64,000 bases of DNA from Diplocarpon mali (lineage: Eukaryota; Ascomycota; Leotiomycetes; Helotiales; Drepanopezizaceae): the NCBI GenBank assembly GCA_024741835.1, contig JAENRP010000078.1:62001-126000 (forward strand). The letters run 5' to 3'. Made by a program: the position numbers and the translations under genes. The notes beneath the pieces are model-generated. The model had not been told where the DNA came from, did not search any database, and saw only the letters and a program-made list of their open reading frames with translations. Positions 10,688 through 21,406 of this stretch are shown here, piece after piece (the stretch's first letter is position 1; every line of letters begins with the position of its first letter).

Positions 10688-12100
10688 TCACTCTGAACGG
10701 TCCACACTCTTCCCCTTTTGATCTAGGTTTGTAGACCTCAACAAATCTCTTAGGCTCCCTTCGGCATTGAAATCACCCCCCTTTCTTCCTTGAAAGACTT
10801 GATTCGAAGTAGTAGCATGCCTACTCCAAGGCAACCAAGAACCGATACTTCCAAGGATGGAAGACTGATGTTCACCTTCTGGTCTCAAAGTGGAGGCGAT
10901 TGACTCATTATTCCGGATCATAGTGGTCTTTGGCGACATGAGAGACTGTAATCTCGAAGATTTGTACTGATACGACTCAAAGACAGGGCCATTTTCAAGA
11001 CCCGATGCAGTAGATGTTTGAGGGCAGGCGGGCTCGCTTAGCAAAGAGGCCGGCGATACGAAATGGGACGATGCATCAAGTTTCGATCCATGAGCGTTAT
11101 CAATGACCAGGGAGGCAAATGATGCAGACTTTGATCGACCATGTTTCGAAGGACGTTCCGGGGGTTTACCAGACTCAATGGCATTATCCGCCGCCTCCTC
11201 CTTGGACGCCGCTGCTTGGAGCTCTTTCTTTGCGGCCCTTGCCAGAACATCCTCAGCTATGACGGCAGCCGGCTTCTTCTTAGACTTGTCTTCCTCTGAA
11301 GATCTCGAGGAAGACATGATAGTTTCGAGAGTGCCATAAGCGACAGACTTCGATCGCCGCCCACTTCTCTTGCCCACATGCCGAGGCTGCTCATCATCCG
11401 AGCCAATAGCTTGGAGACTAGGACCGCCTACTACAGGCTTTGAGGCCACTCCAAGACCAATAGTCTGCAATACGGCCTCACCACGACCGTGGGGTGGCAT
11501 GTGTACTTCGTACTGATTACTGAGACTGTATTTACTCCTGGCACATATCTCAGCTATCCTCTCCAGATCTTCTGAAACGTCCTGTCTTATCTCGTCCATT
11601 ATTCCCTTGAACGTGAATGCCTCCGCGGGCGGCATCTTCAGCTCCATTCTTCCAGCAGCCATTGCGGCAAAGCCGCTCTCTCTCTTCACAGTAACGATAT
11701 CTCGTTGTTCCGATCGAGGCCGAGCAGCGCCAGAGTATGTCCGCACAATCACCGGTTGGCTGAAAGTGCTGTTTCTCGCTCCCGTTGACTTGGCATATCG
11801 ATGGCGGGAGCGTGTCGCACCGTTCAACTGCCTCAATGCGGAAATTCGATGGGCTACTGTTGCCTCGTCCAGGATATGCTCGCCGCAAGCCGCTTCTTCG
11901 GACGCAACCAAGCTCGCACTCGAGGTGTTTGCACCCCAGAGACTAAGCGGAAGAAATTGCAGAGGCAAAGAGTGCCGGCGACGGGAATCCGGTGCCGATT
12001 GAGGGGGTCTGGGTCTGTTTTGAAGCCCGTGCAGAGAAGGGTGATTAAATGCTGGCAACGCTCTGGACGTTGAGCTATTGGGGCCAGCGTTGGTGGCCAT
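10688..12100 (-). CDS. Conserved hypothetical protein, low complexity, 470 aa
   Basis: A single open frame of 470 codons starts with ATG at 12100. I do not recognise a named domain. The protein is rich in Ser, Ala, Arg and Lys and is probably largely disordered. The most domain-like part is residues 145-215, with MELKMPPAEAFTF followed by DLERIAEICARSKYSLSNQY and HMPPHGRG. There are several basic-Ser patches (GRRSKS, HGRSKSASFASL) that could be kinase sites, and a lysine-rich acidic coiled-coil-like stretch around 265-310. The gene is divergent from the gene at 12452 with 351 bp between the starts. Base composition and length of the open frame against the busy antisense shadows favour this strand. 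Function unknown; location probably cytosolic or nuclear by inference. Confidence 0.75.
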   Translation of the reverse strand: MATNAGPNSSTSRALPAFNHPSLHGLQNRPRPPQSAPDSRRRHSLPLQFLPLSLWGANTSSASLVASEEAACGEHILDEATVAHRISALRQLNGATRSRHRYAKSTGARNSTFSQPVIVRTYSGAARPRSEQRDIVTVKRESGFAAMAAGRMELKMPPAEAFTFKGIMDEIRQDVSEDLERIAEICARSKYSLSNQYEVHMPPHGRGEAVLQTIGLGVASKPVVGGPSLQAIGSDDEQPRHVGKRSGRRSKSVAYGTLETIMSSSRSSEEDKSKKKPAAVIAEDVLARAAKKELQAAASKEEAADNAIESGKPPERPSKHGRSKSASFASLVIDNAHGSKLDASSHFVSPASLLSEPACPQTSTASGLENGPVFESYQYKSSRLQSLMSPKTTMIRNNESIASTLRPEGEHQSSILGSIGSWLPWSRHATTSNQVFQGRKGGDFNAEGSLRDLLRSTNLDQKGKSVDRSE

Positions 12101-12451
12101 TCTGTGGACCTCACAACGGATGCGACAACATGTTGTGGGAACGATCGAAGCAACCGCAGATGCGTGGAAAGCGGGGTGGCGCGTGTTTTGGTTCGGAGAT
12201 ACAGTATTCCCACCTGAAGCATGCGGGATGAAGTGTCAGTGCCGCTGTTCGCCCGCCCCGGATTTCTCGATTGGTCTAAGCCGTTTATAGTTAGCCTGGC
12301 GGGTGATAGCTCGCGGCTCCATCCGTGCGCACGCGCTTATTTTGACCACCCCTCGCCCCACTACCTCCTCGATTGCCATTTTAGCTTGTTGACTTCAGAC
12401 GGAAAATTACTCGCGTTACGTCAGGACGACCCCGACCACAATACTACCATC
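12101..12451. promoter_or_regulatory. Divergent intergenic promoter region
   Basis: 351 bp separate the start codons of two divergent genes, so the interval must hold both promoters and 5' leaders. It contains a GC-rich centre and a pyrimidine-rich part (CCACCCCTCGCCCCACTACC) shortly before the + strand start. No individual factor site is certain. Confidence 0.5.
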
Positions 12452-14089
12452 ATGGACTCATCCCAAAGCGACAGAGACAATTCTTCGCCGCAGAACAATC
12501 CCGAGCCCAAAGCTCATAACCCTTTCATCCAATTTCGACAGTTTGCTGATGCCCAAATTGGCGTACTCCTCCAAGGCATCATTGGACTACCCTCCGCCTT
12601 TTCCAAGCGACAATCTGGGGATATTCGATGGACAGATATTGATGATGGCCAGCGGAGAAGAGACGAAGTCCAAGCAAGTCAGAGACAATTGGGGCACTCA
12701 GAAGTCCCGAGGCAGAGTTATGAAGCGGAGACAGGCATGAATTCTACGATATCTGAGGAATGGAACAGTTATTTGATGCATGGTTCCCGAGGCTCTGTCG
12801 ATCAAAATAATGTCGAAGGAAAGTCATCAATGGATTTACCGCTATATTCTCCTGTCACCAAGTCTTTGTTCGCCCATCTGCGACGTGGGTTCGAAGACGA
12901 AACCGAGTGGAAGAAATTGGACAGCCGCTTGGAGCACCGGGACGGTTTATCTAAATTCTCATCGTTAGTGCAAATTTTGCAATTACTTTTTGACACTAGT
13001 GGAGATCCTTTGAAAAGAACACAGAATATTATGTACGAGTCAATCAACGCAGCAGCAGATCTCCGCTCGGATTACTCTCTGTTGCCATATCTATTGTTTT
13101 CGTCATATTCTCCCTTGGCTCTGGGGCAGTCTTCTATAGACAAGTTCCCCTACAAGGATGCCTTCGAAGATTTACTTCAGACCAGTCAAGACAACGGGAT
13201 GGTAGTCAAGTGTCAAAATGACTATCCAACAGAGAAATCACTGTCAGAGACTGAGCTTAAGAAGAGACTGATAGAGCTGAGGAAGGAAAAAAGCAAGGAA
13301 GGTTATCATTCCATTGCAATTGGAGAAGATCATTCTACCAGTAGGGACTACTGGACAATGTTCAGGCACCCTGAGACGCACAATCAGACAAGAGTGACGG
13401 TGAACCGTATACCACGAGATCGGGAATCTACCGGAAACATCGTCGCCGATCTGTTGTGGATTAAAAAACTTGATCAGATTGGGCTTCTTCAACCAGGCCA
13501 AGTCAGTCGCACATTTGGTGCTCTATCGAATACTCATTATTTCCCGGCAAATAGAAGTCTTATAAGCGAGCTAGAAATGTACGATCATTTTCTCGACTGG
13601 GCGTCTTCGCCGGCCACGGTCAGCGAAGCCGTAAGGGCCCGCGAAGACTTGTCCTTGGTCAAGGGCGAAGTAGGCCCTCCTGGAACTCAGAGCCATAACG
13701 ATATTCCTCCTATTTCTCCTCTTGGCATTATGAGAGAGATTCTAGAGGCCGTCAGAAAAGTTCCGGTCACCCCAAACGCATCGGCGCAGCCCGCAGGGAG
13801 TCAGATTCAACCATTACTTGTACCAGAGAAGGCTCCAGAGAGCTTTGATCGAGTTGTCTCCACCAGCACGACCTCTATGCGCACAGTTAACGAAGACGGC
13901 TCCATTGAAACTTCAACAACAGTATGGAAACGATTCAGTAGTGGCCGAGAGACTTCGACTACTACACGGCAGTGCGAGGACACAGCCTCTAGCGAAAATA
14001 GTTTTCAGCACCCTGGAATCGAGGAAAACCACCTTGACGACGTTAAAAATGAGAAGGCGAGTAGAAATTCAGGATGGTTCTGGAATTGA
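12452..14089 (+). CDS. Conserved hypothetical protein of filamentous ascomycetes, 545 aa
   Basis: A 545-codon intronless frame starts at the ATG of MDSSQSDRDN. An in-frame upstream ATG at 12221 would add 77 residues, but it lies in the divergent promoter and gives an unlikely leader. The N-terminal block FIQFRQFADAQIGVLLQGII followed by GLPSAF (about residues 30-55) looks like a short conserved amphipathic helix. A second block with LPYLLFSSYSPLAL lies around residue 215. The C-terminal third is Ser/Thr-rich and ends in SGWFWN. I recall similar uncharacterised proteins in Pezizomycotina but no assigned function. There is no signal peptide or clear membrane helix. It is divergent from the gene at 10688-12100, so co-regulation is possible. 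Confidence 0.8.
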   Translation: MDSSQSDRDNSSPQNNPEPKAHNPFIQFRQFADAQIGVLLQGIIGLPSAFSKRQSGDIRWTDIDDGQRRRDEVQASQRQLGHSEVPRQSYEAETGMNSTISEEWNSYLMHGSRGSVDQNNVEGKSSMDLPLYSPVTKSLFAHLRRGFEDETEWKKLDSRLEHRDGLSKFSSLVQILQLLFDTSGDPLKRTQNIMYESINAAADLRSDYSLLPYLLFSSYSPLALGQSSIDKFPYKDAFEDLLQTSQDNGMVVKCQNDYPTEKSLSETELKKRLIELRKEKSKEGYHSIAIGEDHSTSRDYWTMFRHPETHNQTRVTVNRIPRDRESTGNIVADLLWIKKLDQIGLLQPGQVSRTFGALSNTHYFPANRSLISELEMYDHFLDWASSPATVSEAVRAREDLSLVKGEVGPPGTQSHNDIPPISPLGIMREILEAVRKVPVTPNASAQPAGSQIQPLLVPEKAPESFDRVVSTSTTSMRTVNEDGSIETSTTVWKRFSSGRETSTTTRQCEDTASSENSFQHPGIEENHLDDVKNEKASRNSGWFWN

Positions 14090-14654
14090 GCGACTGTGCG
14101 CGATTACGAGGCACCTCTAAATGCTGTATACTGGTATAGTTGACAATATGGATGAGTAGAATAACAGCTCGATAATGCTTGAAACCAACAAGTGTTTTTG
14201 GAGAATTATCAAAGAATATGGTTAACTATAGTCATGCATGCAGATCATATCTGCAGCGACATATATATTAACCAATAGAAGCAACAGCCCTGATTCTGCT
14301 GAAGCTTATTCTTATATACGTTCTTACTTGGGCTTGGTCTTGAATACTAACATGCAAGTATGGCAGCGTTCCCAGTCTGGACGAAGAGGCCCCCTATTTC
14401 TATGAATACCCTCTTTCTCTTTGTGGCTACAATGGCGAAGGCTAGAAGGCTCCTCTACCTTTGCTTTTAATCTAGAATTTGGTGCCAGTCCTCTGCTGTC
14501 CTGCGGCGTAGTATTCCTACCAAAGTCAGTTTTGGTAGGGAAATATAATGCTCAGTAGGCTAATAGCTTTCAGTTATGAAATATGATGTCGCTCTAGAGC
14601 TAACAACATTTTGCTTGTCCTCAATATCCCCCTGCATAGCCGTTCTCCAATATT

Positions 14655-14692
14655 TGACAATAGTTGACAATAGTTGACAATAGTAAACAACT
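14655..14692 (+). repeat. Short tandem repeat TTGACAATAG x ~4
   Basis: The decamer TTGACAATAG is repeated three times, with flanking partial copies, in the region 3' of the 12452 gene. A single related copy (AGTTGACAATATGG) is present near 14140. No function is evident. Confidence 0.7.
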
Positions 14693-15079
14693 TCAATTAT
14701 AGGGGATCTAAAGTATTGTACAGCAAGGCTGTGGGTAGTAGAGTTAAAGGTTATTATCCTTTTCGGCTGTGCACTAGCGTTGTTTTGTGCCGGCTCTGTC
14801 TACTATCCTTTTCTGGAAAACGTATCTCCAAGTTTACAACCAGATGAAAGTATTTCGAATGCAATAATTTCATCAATGTGTTTTCTTTCACAAGGGAACC
14901 AAAGCACGCCATAACAGCTACTAAAGTAGTTAACAGGCTCCCCGCCTTCGCCTTGGAAGATCCCAAGTCTCTTTTCTCGACTCACCTACTTCGATTTGAC
15001 CTTCAACCCACTCGTATGTTGGTTTAATGGCTTCTATACTCCCTTATGCTAAAACCTATTGCTCTAGGCTCATTTAAGA

Positions 15080-16021
15080 TACCAATAAGACGCGCTACAT
15101 AAGCGATCTGTTTGTTGAAGAGTTACAGGCTGAGCTTGACAGTAGAGGACTTGATACGGAGGGATCAAGTCAAACTTGGTCACCAGATTGCGAGAGACTT
15201 TCGACCGTCGCAAGGAGACCACACCATCGGTCATCCGGCACGTCCGTCGCGTTGTAATTGTCGAAGAAGCTCTCAGAAACGTAAAGAAAGATCCAGAGGT
15301 ACTGAGAATTCGTGTTCCCAGATGCAACCAATTACAGACTCCGACTATCTTCAAGAAGGCAGCTTTCGCGGGCTTGGACTATGAGAATGATGTGTTTAAC
15401 TTCCCTGCTGGTCTTATAGCCCCTGCCCAAGTCGCTCGTCCTGGCCTGTTGGATCACTCCAAGATTCGAACCCTGGCCATGAACTGCCATGCCTTAAATA
15501 GTTGGTTCATGTGTTCACCCATGAGTCACTCACCACCCTCCTCAAGTCCCTTACAAGCCCCAAAGAGACTATTACATAGAAAGATGCCCGTCCACGAACT
15601 CAGTGCGCACCACCTTGTGCTATGTTTCCGAGGTAGGCGTACTAATTTTTTGATAGCCAGTAAGGCCCGTTCAGCTTCAAGACCTCCGTCCGTGGGTAAA
15701 CGACCGAGGAACTCAACTCGAAGTATTGGATTGCGGCCGAACCACCACATTACATCGCCTCTTACTATGCGCAGGTCTATAGCAGATCTCCGGGTATGCA
15801 GTGCGTTGATCAAGAGGCAGAAATCCTTGATGGCTACCTTGCGTAAACAGGTACCGAGGCTCTTCGCACGGATGGTCAGGTGGACTGGGCGACTTATGAG
15901 GAGGAAACGATTCTTTGATACTCGCTTGGAGTCCATTCTTCCGCGTGAAAGCACGAAAGCGAAAAGTTCTCGGGGGTACCTTTTGAGAAAGCAAGGCGCT
16001 TGGGACATATCTGGCGGCTGA
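15080..16021 (+). pseudogene. Possible degraded gene, family unclear
   Basis: The frame 15176-16021 is open for 281 codons. Its first 110 residues look protein-like: VTRLRETFDRRKETTPSVIR, then AGLDYENDVFNFPAGLI. After about 15520 the translation becomes basic and low in complexity, while another frame gives more plausible leucine-rich text (QLEVLDCGRTTTLH near 15730). This suggests frameshifts and stops in an older gene, perhaps of the F-box/LRR kind, but I cannot assign the family. It could equally be a chance ORF. The surrounding 14.1-16.45 kb shows no other candidate. Confidence 0.25.
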
Positions 16022-16453
16022 GATTGAAATGAAGTAGGGTTGGTATTTCCGGAAATCCAGAATGGGTATCCATCTTACTTGCTTCCTCATGGCTTAGCTC
16101 TCTTCCCCATTTCCATGTGCACAATCTATGGCCTTTGCTTCCTACTTGTGTGTTTGTCTCAGCGTTCTCATGCTTTTGCTTGTGAACTCCTGTGGTATTT
16201 TGCTAATCTTGGCACACTATGTGAGATTGTGAAGTCTATTTCTTTCCAAATGTTCTGAGAATTGATTGTTTCATTCTGAATTGCTAGGACTCGTTGAGCT
16301 TTGAGCGTCAATTGAATTTGAGGCGCCAAGGAACTGTACCATTCTGATAAGAGACGCAGTTCCTCCGCAAAGCGAGAATAATGAAGAGTGTACATTTTAC
16401 GCTTTCCAAAGAGCCAGGGCTAGCATGAGAGTCCGCCAGCACAGGAATCACCA

Positions 16454-17473
16454 TCACATCATACTGCAATGTGTCGGAAACAGATTTGTGACTGCGTTCG
16501 CCACTGCATGCAGCGTCCCCAGGCCTACGTCAGCTGCTTCGGCGGCCTTGTGCTCATTTGCGGCAACTAGGCTGAAAATGAGATGGTTCATCTGAGTTTG
16601 AGTGAGTGGCTGCTCGAGCGGCCTCCAACCTTCTTTGAAAGGAACTCTCTCTTCTTCTGTCCGCGTGTCAGCAACAGCGTTATTAATCGGTTCTCTTGGA
16701 TTTAAGAGCTCAGAATAGGCAGCGTCGCTTACGGAATAACACTCTCAGGTATTCTAATGGGATCTTGCCATCTTGCGGATCGCCGAGAATTCCCAGGAAT
16801 AGAGCAGACTCTCCATAGCCTAGAAGATCGAGAGTCAGCAAACATTCTATCGAGGAATCCTCGTGCAATCAAATGCCACTCACTCAAAACAAACTCCTTG
16901 ACCCCATACTCAAAGACCTTTCCGGCATCTGCATGGTTCTTTTTCGCCTTTACCATCCTCTCATACCTTGCCTTGCTTGCACTCTCAAAGCTAGTTTCTG
17001 TCGCCTCCCCATAACTCGCCATCACCTCACCCCAAACACTCTGATCGAAGCTAAAATTATCGCCGAAAGCGATGTCGTTTCTCGACAGTGAGACATCATG
17101 TTCAATGAGTCCGTGCTTGGCCAGCTGATCAAGGTTGAAAGACACGGCTCCTGGTGTCGGGTTGGCTTTCAGCGCGGCGGCTGCGAATACCGTGGCGATG
17201 CCGGAGCCGAGATTGATGGATTTGGTGAGGATGTCAGTCATCATGGGTTTGGTGATATTCTTGCCGTCGTGGGGAAGAATGCTGTGGTTGGCGAGGGCAT
17301 TGATCATGGGGCATGGAGAGCGTACTGATGGGTAGACTTAGCCGAAACCTCTTGCGTTGAGGTTTATAGGGAGTATTCGAGATAGGAGGAGTCAGCATAC
17401 CATCTGTCTTGCCCGCAGGCTCCCATCTCGTCCAGTCGATTGCTGGGTGCCCAGCTGGAGGCTCGCTTTCCAT
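16454..17473 (-). CDS. Heme-thiolate peroxidase (chloroperoxidase / unspecific peroxygenase family)
   Basis: Four exons: 17473-17401, 17324-16884, 16819-16733 and 16656-16454, joined by introns of 76, 64 and 76 nt with GT..AG ends, giving 267 aa. The spliced protein has the family signature. A PCP motif at residues 28-30 (RSPCPMINALANH) carries the cysteine that ligates heme iron. An EHD motif at 99-101 (GLIEHDVSLSR) follows. The C-terminal block includes EFVLSYGESALFLGILGD and the typical EERVPFKEGW. Enzymes of this family use hydrogen peroxide to halogenate or oxygenate organic substrates. The length fits the short group. No secretion signal is seen at this start, although many relatives are secreted, so the enzyme may be intracellular or a 5' exon may be missing. 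The substrate cannot be told from sequence. Confidence 0.9.
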
Positions 17474-18125
17474 CGTCAACTTTTGGAGGGATTATCTAGA
17501 ATACAATCTGATTTCGTTCGTTTGATGAAAATAGGAGATGATTAGAGAGGCCGAGATGTGCCAAGGGATGCATGCATGTCCACACACAGTATGTGGACGA
17601 GTGGGAATGCGGATGTCGACACGGGTTTTATGTCGCGCATGCCTCTGAAGCCTTTCTCTCGAGGCGCACAGCTCGAATCAATGGTCGTACTTGCATCATG
17701 GCGAGCAATGGCAAGCGGAGAAAATCAATCACATGCACGAAGTCCCAGCTGGGTACAGTTCCTATCAGCGTCAAGGTGTTCGTCAGCCAGCAACAACAAC
17801 ACTATCCTCCAATGAATCTCAGCTGATATTGTTGTTCGACTGTGATAAGCATGCCATCTTATAGAGGGTTCTCCCCTCTTGATCTCGCTTCTAATCCAGA
17901 CTGACGGTCTTTCATAGCGCGAGAAAAAAGCGAGCGCAGGAGCGCTCAATTGCAATAACACAGCCACCACGTATGCTAGTCTGTGGGTGCGCTGCGGCTG
18001 GACCGCCAGGGGAATCCATAATTTTTGTCAGAACCAGCGACACCTTGCTTAATAGACAACACTGTAGGGAATCTGTGCTGCATTACTACATGCGCGTACA
18101 TACAGAAAGCCTCCAGAGAAGCTAC
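17474..18125. other. Intergenic region between two minus-strand genes
   Basis: About 650 bp hold the promoter of the peroxidase gene and the 3' flank of the dehydrogenase gene. Small open frames on both strands (up to 85 codons) overlap each other and show no recognisable product. Confidence 0.5.
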
Positions 18126-19821
18126 TCATATGTATTTGTATGGATTCATGATACCATTCTGCGCGACAAATCAGCTCACTGGGACCGGTTCTAAGGCTTC
18201 GCGCACTGACCGGATCATATAACTCCTTGATCTGCTTCATCAACCTAATCATGGTATGACTCCGGCTGTATCCAATGTAGTTTTTCTTCGCCAGTCCCAA
18301 ACCATGCTCGGCACTGATGCTGCCACTTCTCTTCGCAATCCACTCATAAACAAACGGCTCTAATACCTTCTCCACACGCTTGTCGTATCTCCGTACAGCG
18401 ACGTTCAGATGCAGGTTCGAGTCGCCCATGTGGCCATAACCTACAACCTCAACTACGGGGTGTTCATCGGTGTCTCCCATCAAGCCCGATTTCTTGATCT
18501 TGGTTTTAGTGTCCTCGACCAGGGCGTAAAGTTCATTGATAGGTATCGATACATCGTACTTATACACGCCACCCCAGTAACCGAGGCACTCGGGAATACC
18601 TTCTCGCCATCCCCACAAGGCTTTGACTTGGGTTTCGTCCTGTGCTAGAACTCCGTCTAAGACTACTTCTTTCTCCATAACGTGCTCGAGGTACTTCTCG
18701 AGCTTCTCGTTATCGTGCTCTGCGTTTGATCCACTGGTTTCGATCAGGCAGTAGAAGGGATACTCGTTGTCGAGTGGTCGCTTATTGTTTGTGACCTTGC
18801 CAACGAGATCTTGAGACTGCTGGTCCATGAGCTCGAACGCTGATAAGATCTCGGAGAGTTGCCCCTTGGCTTCTTTGAACGCCTCTTGGACTTTCTCGTA
18901 GGATTCAAGACCAAAATATGCGACATTGATGGCTTTGGATCTCTGGGGGCAAATGATTGAGATGCCGGTGATTATACCGATCGTGCCCTCGCCACCAATA
19001 AATAGCTGCTTAAGATCATAACCAGTATTGTTCTTCCTTAGTCTCGAGAGATCGTCAACAATAGTTCCGTCAGGGAGAACTGCCTCGATACCCAGAACGT
19101 TACCGTGAAGGCTTCCGTAACGTAACAACCTCAAACCCCCAGCATTCGTGGCAACATTACCTCCAATGTGGCAAGATCCTTTTGCGCCAAGGTCCAGTGG
19201 GAAAATATAACCTTTCTCGGCAAGGTAGTTGTCCGCAACTTCTAAAATAACTCCTGCATCCACAACCAACGTCCCAGAGACGTCATCGAAAGACCGTATT
19301 TTGTTCATTCGGCTCATGTTGATAACAATCTCGTCAAACACTGGCACTGATCCCCCAACCAATCCAGAATTGCCTCCTTGCGGTACTACTGCCAGCATAT
19401 TGTCGTTGCAGTATTTTAACGCTTGGCTAACCTCTTCCGTGGACGCAGGCTTCAGTATAAGCTTCGTATGGCCCTTATATTTGCGCATCCAATCTCCATT
19501 GAAGGGCTCAATATCCTCTGTAGCATCTCTGGAAACGCCATCAATAATGGCAGAGTCCGAACCTAATAACTCCTTAAAAAACTTGACATGGTCCAGGGTA
19601 AGTTCTGCAAATTTCGAATCGCGCTTGATTTCGGGATATGTCTCGGAAGTGAATTTGATCGTTTTGGAGAATCCCGTTGTTCCCTTGGACATCCCTTCGT
19701 TTTCTTCTGTTGTAGCTGTGCTTCGCCATCGAATCTGGGGTAGAGCTCGCACTCGTTTGAGACAAGGAGCTGCGACTCGAGCACTACGGAGAGTAAGAGC
19801 AAACTTTGATCGGCTTGCCAT
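18126..19821 (-). CDS. DLD2: D-2-hydroxyglutarate dehydrogenase, mitochondrial, FAD-linked
   Basis: Exons 19821-18211 and 18158-18126 (intron 52 nt, GTCAGT..GCAG) give 547 aa. The flavoenzyme oxidises D-2-hydroxyglutarate to 2-oxoglutarate, with electrons passed to a mitochondrial acceptor; yeast Dld2/Dld3 and human D2HGDH are relatives. The Arg/Ala/Ser-rich start (MASRSKFALTLRSARVAA) is a plausible mitochondrial presequence. The FAD-binding PCMH fold carries PQGGNSGLVGGSVPVFDEI near residue 150 and LGAKGSCHIGGNVATNAGGL. The C-terminal oxidase domain has GYGHMGDSNLHLN near 456 and SAEHGLG near 500. The last exon encodes only NGIMNPYKYI, the usual family end. Without splicing, the frame continues into about 48 spurious residues. 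An upstream in-frame ATG at 19905 is rejected because it precedes the presequence. Divergent from the proteasome gene. Confidence 0.93.
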
Positions 19822-20156
19822 CTTATATGAAATAGATAAAGTAGATAGAGCCGAGTCCTCGCCGGGTCTTGTGTAATGAGCGAAAGGCGTGGGACACCAA
19901 GGCAATGGGAGTCCGATAAATTCGCCTTCGCTATCAGACTTTCGTCGGCTCAGCCTTGTGGTTTGCGCCTAATTTCAAGCCCGATATCCAAGGCTGTCAT
20001 TTTTTAGAGCTTCGCGCCTTCGTACGCGGATGCAGCCTGCTCACAGACAGCGAGCTTGATCAAATCCCGCTCATCAGCTCACGACGCCTATAATAGATAC
20101 TCTCGCATACTCGTGAAGCTACATTCCCAAAACTTTATTTCGAAATTCCATAAATC
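19822..20156. promoter_or_regulatory. Bidirectional promoter between dehydrogenase and proteasome genes
   Basis: 335 bp separate the two start codons. A pyrimidine-rich stretch and an AACTTTATTTCGAAATTCC block lie just before the proteasome ATG. No proteasome-specific element of the Rpn4 type (GGTGGCAAA) was found by eye. Confidence 0.5.
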
Positions 20157-21159
20157 ATGGCGTCTGGATATGACAGAGCTCTTTCAGGTAAGCTCAAGCT
20201 CCCGTATGATGGTCTGTTGAGACAGTTAACATAAATCAGTCTTTAGGTTAGTGATCAGCGACACAAAAATTTGAATATATTATAACGTTCTGCGCAGTCC
20301 TGATGGACATGTCTTCCAGGTCGAATACGCGCTCGAGGCTGTGAAGAGAGGTACGAGTTGGAACTGAGGGATAGAAGCTCGAGCTAAATAACATGCAGGA
20401 ACATGTGCTGTTGGAGTCAAGGGGGCTGATATCGTAGTGTTGGGCTGTGAGAAGCGCTCTGCTATGAAGCTACAAGATACCCGCATCACACCTTCAAAGA
20501 TTGGTCTCGTTGATACCCACGTTTGCCTTGCCTTCGCCGGACTCAATGCCGATGCACGAATTCTTGTCGACAAGGCTAGATTAGAAGCCCAGTCTCACCG
20601 TCTGACTGTTGAGGACCCAACTACAATAGAGTATATTACGAAGTACGTGGCTGGTGTTCAACAGAGATATACGCAGAGTGGCGGCGTTAGACCGTTTGGA
20701 ATCAGCACTTTGATAGTTGGATTCGACCCCAATGACAAGACTCCACGATTGTACCAGACCGAGCCATCAGGAATATACTCCGCCTGGTAATTCATATGGA
20801 AGAGTAACTTATCCGCCTGCTAATATTGCTCTAGGAAGGCAAACGCCATCGGCAGATCCAGCAAGACTGTCCGCGAGTTCCTGGAGAGAAACCATAAGGA
20901 TGACATGGACCGTGAGGCTACGATCAAGTTGACAATCAAATCGTTATTGGAGGTTGTACAGACGGGAGCGAAAAACATCGAGATTGCCATCATGGCACCA
21001 GGAAAACTGCTCGAGATGTTGCCTGTGGAGGATATCGAGGCATATGTCAAGAATATCGAGCAGGAGAAGGCTGAGGAGGCTGCGAAGAAAAAGAACACCC
21101 GGACACCAGGTTCTGGCAATGCTGCCATTTTGACCAAGCCAGCAGAAGGCAGCAGTTAG
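20157..21159 (+). CDS. PRE6: 20S proteasome subunit alpha type 4 (Pre6/PSMA7)
   Basis: Five exons: 20157-20187, 20240-20246, 20298-20350, 20399-20786 and 20835-21159, with introns of 52, 51, 48 and 48 nt, giving 267 aa. The protein forms part of the outer alpha ring of the 20S core, gating substrate entry in cytosol and nucleus. The N-terminus [17 protein letters not shown], followed by [19 protein letters not shown], is the proteasome alpha signature; the alpha ring is not catalytic. Further subtype-4 features are [20 protein letters not shown] and [14 protein letters not shown], and a Lys/Glu-rich C-terminal tail. Exon 2 is only 7 nt (TCTTTAG). It supplies part of Val, all of Phe and two bases of the following Ser, and the conserved SVFSPDGH appears only if it is included. 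The start matches family length and the YDRA motif. Confidence 0.95.
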
Positions 21160-21406
21160 GAGGGCCGTTGCTGAGTATACCATTTCAAAGAGCAATTGTA
21201 CAATAGAAAATGAGCGATGAAGCCCACGGCATTCTATGGTCTGCCCACTTCGATTCTAGAAATTCGTTGTATAACCAGAGGCCCGTATATATGCACATTG
21301 CTGGCATTCATTCGCCCCTTCTCACAAAACCAAACACCCATGCAAATCCCGTTAACCATCCCGCTAAATCAACCTCCATTTCGCCCGTCTCCCGTTTTTG
21401 GGTGCC

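Noticed and set aside
12221..12451. N-terminal extension of the 12452 gene to the ATG at 12221
   Set aside because: The extension lies in the divergent promoter interval and its residues look like random leader; the ATG at 12452 precedes a sensible N-terminus.
15455..15480. GGGTTCGAATC on the minus strand as a tRNA T-arm
   Set aside because: The flanking bases do not form the T stem, and no anticodon or acceptor arms could be folded around it.
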